The translations under genes and the position numbers were made by a program. Under the pieces are notes generated by a model. It ran no database searches and was not told the DNA's origin. It saw nothing but the letters and a program-made list of their open reading frames with translations. Below are positions 37,200-46,640 of a stretch of 64,000 bases of DNA, piece after piece (within the stretch, counting starts at the first letter, position 1; the number at the start of each line of letters is the position of its first letter). The stretch lies in contig BJHM01000003.1 in the NCBI GenBank assembly GCA_014192625.1, positions 120,439-184,438 on the forward strand. The letters run 5' to 3'. This DNA comes from Planctomycetota bacterium (GTDB lineage Bacteria; Planctomycetota; UBA1135; UBA2386).

Positions 37200-38327
37200 C
37201 TACGAACCCCTGCCCACTGTTCCATTCGGTGCCGCGTGTGCTCCGCGAAGGAGCCGCGCGATGCCGAGCAAAACCCCCGCGGTGACCTGATCGGCCGGTA
37301 TCTGGAGTTCCAGATCCTGCAAGCCGAGCAACGCGAGTTCGAGGACAGATGCCCATGGTTCCGACGCAGTTGGAGGGTAGGAACCCTGAGCCCCGCTCGC
37401 AAGCTTGTGCTGCATACGCGCCCCGGCCTCACCGGCGCACAACTGCAGATACAACCGCACCCTTACCACCGCATCGGCGCGTCCATCACTGCCCTCCAGC
37501 AGGTTGCGTGCCATGGACAGCGGCCGCAATGCCTTGCTATCGGCAAAGGTCGCAAGCACCAGATCATGGATATGTACTGTCCGTTCGGTGCATGCGTCCA
37601 AAGCCCGGCCGAGGCTCCCATGAGCGAGTCTGATAGCCCGTTCGTGATGGCTAAACGGGGTCACATTTCGGGCTAATAATTCCTGAGCAATTCGCTCATT
37701 TGTCATGCCGCGAACCGTTTTCTGTTCGCACCGCGAGCGCACCGTGGGAAGCAACTGCTCGGGACGCGAGGTGCAAAGCACGATGAACGTGCCGGCGGAA
37801 GGTTCTTCCAGTGTCTTCAGCAAGGTGTTCTGGCCCTCCTCGTTGAGCGCTTCACAAGGATCGATCAGCACCACCCGCGCCCGCGCCTCAACCAGCGAAA
37901 GTTTCAGCGTGTCCTGCAGTTCTCGCACCTGCTCGACGCTGGTGATCAACTTCTGATCGAGCGGCCGCAGCAGATGCAGATCCGGATGAATGCCGCTCGC
38001 AATGCGCCGACAGTGGCGGCACACGCCACAAGGGGCTTCTACATCATGATCCGAGGGACACATCAATGCGGCGGCAAGCCAGCGCGCAATCGTGCTCTTG
38101 CCAGTTCCTTGCGCACCGCTCAGGATGACCGCGTGGTGGATGCGCATGGCCCGCGCCGCTACCACCATGCGTAAAAAAAAAGCCCCCTGACCAATCGGCA
38201 AACGCAGCGATGCGACCGGTTTGCTTTGGCCTTTAGCAGCAGCAGCAGCAGCAGCAGCAGCGGACGCTGCCGTTTTGCCACTGCGCGCTGGCGCCCCTTC
38301 GGGATCTGGCTTTTTTCGCGCGGCCAT
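37200..38327 (-). CDS. holB: DNA polymerase III subunit delta', clamp loader
   Basis: Clamp-loader ATPase-like subunit, 375 residues. An alanine-rich N-terminal extension, including an (AGC)n-encoded poly-Ala run, precedes the AAA+ domain with Walker A GAQGTGKST, the zinc-binding CGVCRHC with preceding cysteine, and LIDPCEALNEEGQNTLLKTLEEP as the box IV-VI region; SRCE follows. Many delta' proteins have lost the Walker A; here it is intact, so tau/gamma homology is possible, but size and the tmk neighbour favour holB. The ATG at 38327 follows the tmk stop directly (2 nt gap). Confidence 0.85.
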   Translation of the reverse strand: MAARKKPDPEGAPARSGKTAASAAAAAAAAAKGQSKPVASLRLPIGQGAFFLRMVVAARAMRIHHAVILSGAQGTGKSTIARWLAAALMCPSDHDVEAPCGVCRHCRRIASGIHPDLHLLRPLDQKLITSVEQVRELQDTLKLSLVEARARVVLIDPCEALNEEGQNTLLKTLEEPSAGTFIVLCTSRPEQLLPTVRSRCEQKTVRGMTNERIAQELLARNVTPFSHHERAIRLAHGSLGRALDACTERTVHIHDLVLATFADSKALRPLSMARNLLEGSDGRADAVVRVRLYLQLCAGEAGARMQHKLASGAQGSYPPTASEPWASVLELALLGLQDLELQIPADQVTAGVLLGIARLLRGAHAAPNGTVGRGS

Positions 38328-38329
38328 CG

Positions 38330-38941
38330 CTAACCCCACCGCTGCATGCGCCAGAGCAGATCCTGCTGCACTGAAGCGACCTCACCACTCGCATCAATCA
38401 CCTGCACGATTGGCATCAGCCGAGCAAGTGTCAGATACGCCGCACGCACCCGTTCCATGAACGCACGATCACGCGCCTCAAATCGGTCGGCTGTGCGACG
38501 TGCGCGCCGCGCATCCGCAAGCGCCACCGGCAAGTCCAACAAGAACACCGCATCCGGCATCGTGCTGCCATGCGCCCGCCGTGTCAGGTCGCACAACCAG
38601 TCGTAGTCAAGGCCACGATCCAGCGCGAGACTCTGATACACGAACGTTGAGCAGAAGCAGCGTTCGGCGACCACCACCATGCCGCGCTGCAACGCTGGCG
38701 CGATCACCCGTTCGACCAACTCTGAGCGCGCCGCCGAGAACAACAGCGCTTCCGTGAGCGGCAGCAAATCGCCAGTGCTCGGATTGAGTAACAAGGCACG
38801 CAACGCCTCGCCAACCGGCGTCGAACCTGGCTCGCGCAAGTGCAACACCTGCCTGCCACGCGCCGTCAACTGCTCGCACAGCAAGGCCGCATGCGTGCTC
38901 TTGCCACCACCATCGGGACCATCGAGCACGATGTAGACCAT
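38330..38941 (-). CDS. tmk: thymidylate kinase
   Basis: Phosphorylates dTMP to dTDP for DNA synthesis. 203 residues. The P-loop is GPDGGGKST (8-16). REPGSTPVGEALR is the substrate region, and the LID carries RRTADRFEARDRAF. The DR(Y/H) motif is altered: ERCFCSTFVYQ in place of the usual DRYxxSxxAYQ. The start at 38941 (MVYIVLDG) fits the family; longer frames add 52 residues of overlap with the DnaA-like gene. Lies between the DnaA-like and holB genes. Confidence 0.92.
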   Translation of the reverse strand: MVYIVLDGPDGGGKSTHAALLCEQLTARGRQVLHLREPGSTPVGEALRALLLNPSTGDLLPLTEALLFSAARSELVERVIAPALQRGMVVVAERCFCSTFVYQSLALDRGLDYDWLCDLTRRAHGSTMPDAVFLLDLPVALADARRARRTADRFEARDRAFMERVRAAYLTLARLMPIVQVIDASGEVASVQQDLLWRMQRWG

Positions 38942-38949
38942 CTTTGCCT

Positions 38950-40155
38950 CTACAGAAGTCCTTCGACGAGCGCGCGAATCTCGGGCGACCTCGACATTTG
39001 TTCGGCCACCGACTTCGTCATGTAACTGACTGCGGCGCGTGTCCGACCCGTGAGAAACCGGCCGACTTCGGCACGGCTCAAGCCTTCCTGAACACACAAA
39101 AATGCCAGCAGCTTGCGCGCCTGACTGACTCTGCGGCTCTGACCTTTGCCAAGTATTTCTTGCTCGCTCACTCCGATCCGATCACAGACCCGATCGCGAA
39201 CGCGCGCGAACACGCGGCCTGGGTCAATCAGCTCTAGATACTTGACCGGCAATCCGCCACTGCGCGACAAGGTCCACGCGTGCCGCAATTCTGGATACGA
39301 GCCCGGCACCTGCTGCGCCATGGCCTCGATCGCATGAGCGCGGCCATTGCGCGACGGCGCACCGTCGAGCGCGCGCAAGTAGCGCAAACGCCCAAGCGGA
39401 CTTGGCAAGTCGATCTTGGCGACGAAGCCAGACAGCATGGTGCTGCACAAGCCATCATCAAGGTCGCGGATATCCTTGGGATGCCAGCGCGACGCTATCA
39501 GCGTGAGCCGGCCAAACTGCTGCCGCTGCTGGATCAAGGCGTGCACAAACGCCTGCAACTTGGGCTTGCCCGAGATCCGGTGGATTTCATCGAGCACCAG
39601 CGGCCGGTCGGTCAACAGCTCAAGCCGCAGTTCTTCCACGCGCTGCTCGTAATGCACCACCTGAAACACCTTCAGCAGATCTGGCAATAAAAACAGCACC
39701 ACGGAACGCTTCGCGTTCTCGAGGTAATGCCGCAGCAAGAACGACTTGCCGACACCCGCAGGACCGTGAAAGCAGAACAACACACCGGGCAATTCTGAGC
39801 CGCTGAGCAGCGACTTGAGCACCAGCCACGCAGTGCGGTTTGCATCGTCGACGACGGGCTGCTGCGGCGACACTTCGAGCCGTTCGAGACCATTGCTGGT
39901 GTGGCCCGGCGCATCCTGCACTATTACCTGCACCGGCACGCCGATCTCGTGCGAGAGCACCTGTTGCAGCAGCGGCTTGAACAAGCGCTGCACGCGATCG
40001 CGCACCATCTTGCTCTTGGCCTCGATGTAGACCACCGATCGCTCCATGAGCAACGGTCGCAATTCAGCAAGCCAACTGTCATACACAGCGGCACCAGCCT
40101 CACGGCGCAGGGCATCCTGCACGACTGTCCAGCTCTGCTTCAACAGGTCCAACAT
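38950..40155 (-). CDS. divergent DnaA-like replication initiator
   Basis: 401 residues with the DnaA layout. Domain I-like residues 1-90 (WTVVQDALRREAGAAVYDSWLAELRPL), a short linker, an AAA+ core with Walker A GPAGVGKS (131-138) and Walker B LVLDEIHRI, and a C-terminal helix-turn-helix domain (QARKLLAFLCVQEGLSRAEVGRFLTGRTRAAVSYMTKSV). The usual DNA-contact signature GGRDHTTV reads TGRTRAAV (369-376), so base-specific recognition of DnaA boxes may be changed or lost. It could be the chromosomal initiator of an unusual lineage or a paralogue. No DnaA-box cluster was found nearby. First of a run of replication genes. Confidence 0.75.
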   Translation of the reverse strand: MLDLLKQSWTVVQDALRREAGAAVYDSWLAELRPLLMERSVVYIEAKSKMVRDRVQRLFKPLLQQVLSHEIGVPVQVIVQDAPGHTSNGLERLEVSPQQPVVDDANRTAWLVLKSLLSGSELPGVLFCFHGPAGVGKSFLLRHYLENAKRSVVLFLLPDLLKVFQVVHYEQRVEELRLELLTDRPLVLDEIHRISGKPKLQAFVHALIQQRQQFGRLTLIASRWHPKDIRDLDDGLCSTMLSGFVAKIDLPSPLGRLRYLRALDGAPSRNGRAHAIEAMAQQVPGSYPELRHAWTLSRSGGLPVKYLELIDPGRVFARVRDRVCDRIGVSEQEILGKGQSRRVSQARKLLAFLCVQEGLSRAEVGRFLTGRTRAAVSYMTKSVAEQMSRSPEIRALVEGLL

Positions 40156-40278
40156 GGGCGGGGATCGAGGACTAAAGTAGCGCCTGACGGCGCCAAGGGA
40201 CCGCGCAAGGTAGGGAGCGATTCCACCTCAGGCAAGCACCGACCTGCCACGAAGCGCTATGCGTCGGTGAGCAGAAGG

Positions 40279-43233
40279 CTAATCCTTGCCGCGCTCGCCG
40301 CCCGATTCGTCGAGCAGTGTTTGGGCATCCGTTGCCGCAGCGGAGCCCGCGGCCTCCTGCAGCACGCGCCGCAACAGCGAACGGCCCCGCAAAGCATCGC
40401 CAAGTTGCAGGCGAAGTCTGCCCGCCGACAACCACAGTAAGCCACGCGCAGCCCGCAATTCTGGATCATCCTCAGCAGGCTTGTTTTTCCCCGGGCCAAG
40501 GTACTCGCGGTCCAGCGAGATTGGCACGGACGCCGCCACTTCGTATTCCAGCGCAGCAGAACGGTGGTCGCCGAGCGACTCTTGTGCAGAGGCGAGCAGC
40601 CGATGCAGTTCACTACGGAACGGATCAATCTGATTGCACTCGGAGAGCAGTCTGGCTTCCTCCTGCCGATCACCTTGCTCGCGGGCAAACTCCGCAAGTG
40701 TCCAACGCGGCGCGTAGGCGCGGCCACTGCGCTGGCAATAGGTCCGCAACTCATGCATCACAAGTTCACGCTCACCACGTTCGCGGTAGATCGCAGCGAG
40801 CAAAAGTTCCGGCGCGTTTTCCTGCTCGGTGCAACCCGTCCACAGTTTCTTTGCTTGTTGAAACATTTCGATGGCGGAATCGACGTCCGAAGTTTTGGCC
40901 AACGTGCGGCCGCATTGAATGCGCGAATCAAAATCATCGGCGCCGGCAGCAAATCCGCGACGCCAACAATCTATCGCCTCGTCAAACGCACCGCGGGCAC
41001 GCAGCAACTCAGCGCGCAGCAGCAAGGCATCGCCATTCTGAGGATCCTTTTGCAACACCCGCGCCAACTGCGGCCCCGCATCAACCGGGTTGTTGCGCTG
41101 CACATGAGCCCACGCCAACGCGATGCGGGCGGCCACTTGATCAGGCTCAGCGGCGACTTTTACAATGAGCCGCTGCAACGCCGCCTCGTCGTAATGCGGC
41201 ACCAACTTTAGCGCGGCGAGCTTGTCGCGCTCGACGAAGGTAAGGAACCGACGATCAAACTCCTGCGACGGCATATCGAGAGCCCGCTCAAATGCCTCTT
41301 CGGTATCGAGGTCGTCACCGAATGCGCGCAACAATTCGATTGCCTTCGGGAAGCCAAAGTCGCGCGCCAAAAGTTCGACGATCAGGCCGCCCTGGTAGTA
41401 GCCAAACAGGATGCGCTCGCCGCGGAACAAGCGGTTGAGCAATCGCACCGGCGGAATCTCGCGGTTGTAGAACGCATCAAACAACTCACGATCCATGCCG
41501 CGCTCCCACGAAGGATTGCGCGACTTCTCCTCGTAGACCGAGAAGCCTTCCGTCAGCCAGCGCGGGACGCGTTGCTTGCTTAGGCCAAGCGTCAATACGT
41601 GCGCATACTCGTGCCACACCGTGGCCTCCCACATGAAGTCTTGCCGGCGCACATCGCTATCACCGGGCGACACCAGCGTGATGAAGTTGCCAAAGCAGGC
41701 GCCGAGCGCCGTGAAGCCACGAAAGCCGACCGTGCGGACCGAAAAGTCATCCCACGTGTGGAACATCTCGACCTTGACCTGCTGCGTTGGCCGGAACGCA
41801 TACTTGCCACCGAGTTCCTCGAGCGCGCGCAGGTAGGTCGGCATCAGATACTCGCGCAGCACCTCGTTATCGTCGCGGTGCAATTGCAGCGCAAACTCCT
41901 TGCCCTCGGTGAGCACGTATTCATCTTCGAGCAGGGACTGCACAGCGAGCGCATTTTCCCGCCATGGCTGATTGAACCCTGGCTCGACGGCCTTCGCCCG
42001 CTGCAGCATCTCCTTCGCCAGCTTGCCTTCACCTGTGTAGATCAGCGCTTTGGCAGAGCCTTGCAGCGCCCCGACGTGTGATGGATCAAGCAACAGCGCA
42101 GCATTGAAAAACGGAATCGCATCGGCGAAGCGGTATAGCGCGACCAAGTGATCACCGATGATGCGGTCTACTTCCGGGTAGCCAGGGTCGCCCTTTAGAG
42201 CCTGCGAACGGAACTGCTGATACCCCACCTCGTCATGCAACAGCAACGCCGCCGCGGCGCGATGCGACAGCGCCGCACGGTCCCTGGGGTCGATCCGCAA
42301 GATTTCGTCAAACGCCTGGGCCGCGTCGCGATAGCGGCGGTCGTCGAGCACCATCGCACCGCGCAAAACCAACGCCGAAACGCAGCGTGGATTTTGTTGC
42401 AGGACGCGTTCGAGATAACGATCCGTCTTGGCACCATCCAGGTTCCCGTTGGCGCTGCGGATCCGATACATCGCCAGCAGCGCCTCCTCAAGGTCGCCGT
42501 TTGTGTCGAGCACCTTCTTCAACTCGCGCTCGCCGCTCGGAAAACCGGCCGCCTCGCCGTAGGCCTCGAACTGCAGGATGCCGTAGGTGGTGCGCGCATA
42601 TGGCAAATCCTTGCCCTTGTCCATCGCTGCTACGAGTTCTTCGGCTGCCGCGGTGAACTGCTCGCGGCCGCCAAGCCGCCAACGGCACCGGCCACGAAAC
42701 GCCAACTGCGTTGGGTCGAGGCTTGCGGGCAACAACAGTGCATCGCTAAAGGTCTTTTTCGCCGCCGCGCGTTCGCCATTCGCCCACTGCGTCTCGCCCA
42801 AGAAAAAACGGGTGACGACATCATCGGTGGCCACCGCAATGCGCGCCGACAGCAGCGCAATCGCTTCGTCATAACGACCAACCGCGCGCAGTGCGCGTGC
42901 CTGCAGCAGCTTTAGCTCCACAGTTGTGTCTGCCGCCGACAGCGCCTGCGTGGCGTCGATCACCATTTGATACTTGCCGTGGCGCAACGCGATGTCGAGC
43001 AGGCCAGCGCGCGCCGACAACACGAGTGACATCGGCGGCTTCGCCGACTCGGGTTCTTCTTCGTGAGCATCGAGCAGCTCTTGGAAGACATTTTCCGCCG
43101 AACTCAGCTGCCCCTTTACGAGTTTCGACTGCGCATCGCGCAGCATTTGACCGTAGTCATCAGGCTCCTGCGCAGCAGCAGGCAAGACGCTCCATAAAAA
43201 CAGCGGGAGCACACGCAGCAATCCGCGAATCAT
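40279..43233 (-). CDS. secreted TPR protein with gluzincin (peptidase MA-like) domain
   Basis: 984 residues with a signal peptide (MIRGLLRVLPLFLWSVLPAAAQ, starting at 43233). Tetratricopeptide-like repeats fill residues 25-430 and 680-980 (for example YDEAIALLSARIAVATDD, YRDAAQAFDEILRIDPRDRAALSHRAAAALL). The centre holds a metallopeptidase-like domain with ATVWHEYAHVLTLG and RWLTEGFSVYEE, the HExxH...E pattern of gluzincins. It may be a periplasmic peptidase with TPR platforms. Two in-frame ATGs (43254, 43233) are close; the second leaves a cleaner signal peptide. Confidence 0.88.
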   Translation of the reverse strand: MIRGLLRVLPLFLWSVLPAAAQEPDDYGQMLRDAQSKLVKGQLSSAENVFQELLDAHEEEPESAKPPMSLVLSARAGLLDIALRHGKYQMVIDATQALSAADTTVELKLLQARALRAVGRYDEAIALLSARIAVATDDVVTRFFLGETQWANGERAAAKKTFSDALLLPASLDPTQLAFRGRCRWRLGGREQFTAAAEELVAAMDKGKDLPYARTTYGILQFEAYGEAAGFPSGERELKKVLDTNGDLEEALLAMYRIRSANGNLDGAKTDRYLERVLQQNPRCVSALVLRGAMVLDDRRYRDAAQAFDEILRIDPRDRAALSHRAAAALLLHDEVGYQQFRSQALKGDPGYPEVDRIIGDHLVALYRFADAIPFFNAALLLDPSHVGALQGSAKALIYTGEGKLAKEMLQRAKAVEPGFNQPWRENALAVQSLLEDEYVLTEGKEFALQLHRDDNEVLREYLMPTYLRALEELGGKYAFRPTQQVKVEMFHTWDDFSVRTVGFRGFTALGACFGNFITLVSPGDSDVRRQDFMWEATVWHEYAHVLTLGLSKQRVPRWLTEGFSVYEEKSRNPSWERGMDRELFDAFYNREIPPVRLLNRLFRGERILFGYYQGGLIVELLARDFGFPKAIELLRAFGDDLDTEEAFERALDMPSQEFDRRFLTFVERDKLAALKLVPHYDEAALQRLIVKVAAEPDQVAARIALAWAHVQRNNPVDAGPQLARVLQKDPQNGDALLLRAELLRARGAFDEAIDCWRRGFAAGADDFDSRIQCGRTLAKTSDVDSAIEMFQQAKKLWTGCTEQENAPELLLAAIYRERGERELVMHELRTYCQRSGRAYAPRWTLAEFAREQGDRQEEARLLSECNQIDPFRSELHRLLASAQESLGDHRSAALEYEVAASVPISLDREYLGPGKNKPAEDDPELRAARGLLWLSAGRLRLQLGDALRGRSLLRRVLQEAAGSAAATDAQTLLDESGGERGKD

Positions 43234-43353
43234 GGCATCACCATACGCCAACACCTCGCCAGTTGCTGAAGCAGAAGTGTCACTGCTGCGAACCTACTTG
43301 GCCAAAAACCATCTCGACCCGGCAATCCGTCCCGCAATGTGGCCCGCGGTCCG

Positions 43354-44709
43354 TCAGTCTAAACCGTAGTGCTTCAGCTTGCGATACAACGTCCGCTCGC
43401 TCAGCCCCATCGCCTTCGCGGCCTTCTGGCGGTTGCCGCCGGCAATCTCGAGCGCGACGCGAATGTGGTTTTGCTCGACTTCATCAACCGTGCGGCCGGC
43501 GAGAAACTGCCACACGTCTTGATCGCTCGGCAGCGGCGCATGAATCTCAGGCGGCAGGTCGCTGCGAGTCAATATGTTGCCGCGGCTACGCACCACCATC
43601 GACTCGATCGCATTCTTCAACTCGCGCACATTGCCGGGCCAGTCGTATTGCACGAGCGAGACCAGCGCCTCACGATCGATCAGCTCAACATCTTTGCCGT
43701 GCAATTGCGCAAAGTGACGCAGGTAGTGATCGACCAGCAGCTTGATATCCGATCTACGCTCACGCAACGCTGGCAGCTCAATAGTGACTACCCGCAGGCG
43801 AAAATAGAGGTCTTGGCGAAACTCGCCGCTCTTCACCTTGCCCTGCAAATCGGCGTTGGTCGCAGCCAGCACCCGCACATCAACCGGCCGCAACCGGTTG
43901 TCGCCGAGCCGCGTGATCGCGCGCTCCTCGAGCACGCGCAAAAGTTTTACCTGCGTCTGGAGCGGCATGTCGCCGACTTCGTCGAGCAACAGGGTGCCGC
44001 CGTTGGCGTATTCAAACTTGCCTTCGCGGTCAGCCACAGCCCCGGTGAACGCACCTTTTACGTGGCCAAACAGTTCACTCTCGATCGTGCCTTCCGACAT
44101 GCCGCCGCAGTTGATCGGCACGAACGGTCGCTTGCTCCGCGGCGACAGCGTGTGGATGGCGCGCGCCACCAGTTCCTTGCCGGTGCCCGACGCGCCGAGG
44201 ATCAGCACCGAAGCCGCCGTCGGCGCGACCTGACGAATCATGTCCAGCACCCGATGCATACGCGGGTCCTGACCGACGATGCCTTGGATGCCAAACGTGC
44301 GTTCAATCTGCCCACGCAGATCGTCGTAGGCTAAATCCTTACCATGGTCTTCGAGGCACTTGCGCACCTTGGCACGCAGGTCGTTGAGGGCCACCGGCTT
44401 TTCGACGTAATACGTAGCCCCTGCCTCCATCGCCTGCACCGCGACGTCGCGACTGCCATGGCCAGTGAGCATCACGATGCGACAGTTGGCGTAGCTCGCC
44501 TTCGCCGCGCGCAGCACCGCAAAGCCGTCTACGCCCTTCATCACCAAGTCCGTCACCACCACCGCGAAGCGCCGGTGCCGCAACAGTTCTTGCGCTGCCG
44601 CGCCCGACTCTGCCGCAGTGATCTCGACTGGCAAACTCTCCAGCGCCGCCACCAGCGACTCGCGCAACGCATCGTCATCGTCGACGACCAAAATTGGATC
44701 TGCGCTCAC
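43354..44709 (-). CDS. NtrC-family sigma-54-dependent response regulator
   Basis: 451 residues. The receiver domain has Asp54 in VVVTDLVMKG and Lys104 in YYVEKP. The AAA+ activator domain carries Walker A LGASGTGKE (171-179), the sigma-54 contact loop GAFTGA (219-224) and the CGGMSE region. The C-terminal Fis-type helix-turn-helix is GGNRQKAAKAMGLSERTLYRKLKHYGL. It activates RpoN-dependent promoters; targets are unknown. The GTG start overlaps the stop of the upstream kinase gene by 4 nt, so the two are translationally coupled partners. Confidence 0.95.
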   Translation of the reverse strand: MSADPILVVDDDDALRESLVAALESLPVEITAAESGAAAQELLRHRRFAVVVTDLVMKGVDGFAVLRAAKASYANCRIVMLTGHGSRDVAVQAMEAGATYYVEKPVALNDLRAKVRKCLEDHGKDLAYDDLRGQIERTFGIQGIVGQDPRMHRVLDMIRQVAPTAASVLILGASGTGKELVARAIHTLSPRSKRPFVPINCGGMSEGTIESELFGHVKGAFTGAVADREGKFEYANGGTLLLDEVGDMPLQTQVKLLRVLEERAITRLGDNRLRPVDVRVLAATNADLQGKVKSGEFRQDLYFRLRVVTIELPALRERRSDIKLLVDHYLRHFAQLHGKDVELIDREALVSLVQYDWPGNVRELKNAIESMVVRSRGNILTRSDLPPEIHAPLPSDQDVWQFLAGRTVDEVEQNHIRVALEIAGGNRQKAAKAMGLSERTLYRKLKHYGLD

Positions 44710-45455
44710 GACTTGCCGCCCCGAGCGCTACCGCCATCAAACAGGCCGGGCAGGCGCACCGAAAACTGCGTTCCCTTACCAGGCTCGCTGGTAAACGTCA
44801 GCGAACCGCCATGTTCTTCGACCACGCGCCTGACCGTAGGCAAGCCCAGACCCGTGCCGGTTTTTTTGGTGCTGAAATATGGATCAAAGATACGGGATTG
44901 AAGTTCCGTCGGAATACCACTGCCAGTGTCGGTGACGCGCACCAGCACATCTTCACCCTCCCGCTGCGTGGAGACGAGGACTTCTCCATTCGGCGGCGTC
45001 GCATCACCGGCATTGCGCACGAGATTTACGAACGCAGCCTGCAGGTGGTCCCAGTCCGCTTGCAAAAGACCGATGTTGGCACCTGGATAAAATCGCAATG
45101 CGACACCACGTTCTTGCAACGCGAGCGAATGAAAGTCGACCATGGCCTGCAGGCGCGCGTGCAAGTCCACCGGCTTTAGACGGGGCTCAGGGGCGCGCGC
45201 AAAGCTGAGAAACTCCTCGAGGATGGACTGCAAACGCCGAACTTCGCCGTCGACGGTGGTCAATCGTTTTTGGATGCGCTTCTCACGCGCCGTCTCCGGC
45301 TCCTTGCAGTCCTCCAATACCAACTGGAGGTTTAGCCCGATCGTGCTCAGCGGATTGCGCACCTCATGAGCAAAGCCAGCGAGCAATGTGCCGAGTTCCG
45401 CTAGCCGTGCCAACCGGACGCGGGCCAACCGTTCTTGACGTTCAGGCGTGCTCAT
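44706..45455 (-). CDS. short soluble NtrB-like histidine kinase
   Basis: 249 residues from the ATG at 45455. Almost the whole chain is catalytic: phospho-acceptor His30 in GFAHEVRNPLSTIG, N box LVRNAGDAT, G1 DTGSGIP, F box FDPYFSTK, G2 GTGLGLPTV. No membrane segment or sensor domain is present, so the signal must reach it through a partner protein or the cytoplasm. It pairs with the sigma-54 regulator that follows with a 4-nt overlap. The longer frame to 46133 runs into the divergent YrdC gene and is not used. Confidence 0.92.
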   Translation of the reverse strand: MSTPERQERLARVRLARLAELGTLLAGFAHEVRNPLSTIGLNLQLVLEDCKEPETAREKRIQKRLTTVDGEVRRLQSILEEFLSFARAPEPRLKPVDLHARLQAMVDFHSLALQERGVALRFYPGANIGLLQADWDHLQAAFVNLVRNAGDATPPNGEVLVSTQREGEDVLVRVTDTGSGIPTELQSRIFDPYFSTKKTGTGLGLPTVRRVVEEHGGSLTFTSEPGKGTQFSVRLPGLFDGGSARGGKS

Positions 45456-45542
45456 CGAAGCCGTCCGAGAATAGGTAGCCTGACCAGAGCAGTCAATTTC
45501 GCCACGCACGCTAGTCGCTCGAACGGGTATCTTTTGCACCGC

Positions 45543-46640
45543 ATGAAGAGCCCGCGCATCGCGCTCGGCAAAGCGAACCAGAAGCCACTCATCGCCCAGG
45601 TTGCCGAGGCCCTGAAGCGGGGCGAACTCTGCATACTGCCGACCGAGACGGTCTACGGCATTGCAACTCTGCCAAACAACGCTTTGGCTTTGGAGCGGAT
45701 TTGCGCGCTGAAGGGCCGCGCACTGGAAAAAAACTTTACCCTGCACCTTGCCGATCGATCCGAGGCTGAAACGCTGGCCTCGTGCTCGGACCTGCGCGTG
45801 CAACGCCTGATGACGCGCTACTGGCCGGGCCCGCTTACGCTCGTGCTGCCAGCACACGGGGGTGGCAATATTGGCGTGCGCCTGCCAGCTCACGACTTCA
45901 CCCGCGCCGTGATCCGTGCCACCGGACCACTCTGCCTTACCAGTGCCAATCGCAGCGGCGAACAACCGCTGTGTGATCCGGCAATCATCGATCAACAATT
46001 TGGCAGCGCCCTGCAAATACTGATCGACGACGGACCTTCGCCGCTTGGCAACGCATCGACAGTGGTGCGCTGCATCGGTGCAGAACTTGAGGTCCTGCGA
46101 GAAGGCATCCTTTCGCGGCACGAAATACTTCACGCCGCCGCGGCAAAAATCGTGTTCGTGTGCACTGGCAACACTTGTCGCTCTCCGATGGCAGCGTCGC
46201 TGGCCTGCCGCGCATTGGCAACGAAACTCGGCATCGGCGCGAATGATTTGATCGCGCGCGGCATCGAGTTTTCGAGCATGGGCACGGGGACCATTGACGA
46301 TCTACCCGCAAGTGAAGGCAGCACGCTTGCGATGCACGAACAGGGCATCGACTTGCTTCCGCACCGGAGCAGAACTGCGACGCAGGACCTGCTGCAGCGC
46401 GCTGACCATGTTTATTGCCTTGCCGCGTCGCACCTGCGAGCGGTGCGTACCTTGCTGCCAGGAATCGGCAACAAGGCAACGCTACTCGCCAAGGATCAGC
46501 AGGACATCGAGGATCCGTATGGCGGCAGCCTCGTCGATTATCGTTTAGCGCGCGACGCAATCAGCGCGGCGATTCATCCACATCTAACCGCCTGGCTGCA
46601 GCTATTGCCCAAGGCTGCGCTGACGCAAAAACGCCCATAG
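45543..46640 (+). CDS. fusion of YrdC/Sua5-type threonylcarbamoyl-AMP synthase and low-molecular-weight protein-tyrosine phosphatase
   Basis: 365 residues. Residues 12-190 match the YrdC/Sua5/TsaC domain (ILPTETVYGIA, LKGRALEKNF, YWPGPLTLVLP, GPLCLTSANRSGE, GNASTVV) that makes threonylcarbamoyl-AMP for the t6A modification of ANN-decoding tRNAs. Residues 200-355 are a low-molecular-weight phosphatase with the P-loop CTGNTCRS (207-214) and the general acid in EDPYGGS. In Bacillus ywlC and ywlE are close neighbours; here they are one chain. The ATG at 45543 fits the domain start. Divergent from the NtrB-like kinase. Confidence 0.92.
   Translation: MKSPRIALGKANQKPLIAQVAEALKRGELCILPTETVYGIATLPNNALALERICALKGRALEKNFTLHLADRSEAETLASCSDLRVQRLMTRYWPGPLTLVLPAHGGGNIGVRLPAHDFTRAVIRATGPLCLTSANRSGEQPLCDPAIIDQQFGSALQILIDDGPSPLGNASTVVRCIGAELEVLREGILSRHEILHAAAAKIVFVCTGNTCRSPMAASLACRALATKLGIGANDLIARGIEFSSMGTGTIDDLPASEGSTLAMHEQGIDLLPHRSRTATQDLLQRADHVYCLAASHLRAVRTLLPGIGNKATLLAKDQQDIEDPYGGSLVDYRLARDAISAAIHPHLTAWLQLLPKAALTQKRP

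Noticed and set aside
45456..46133. N-terminal extension of the NtrB-like kinase as a sensor domain
   Set aside because: It is antisense to the well-supported YrdC-phosphatase gene and has no sensor-domain features.
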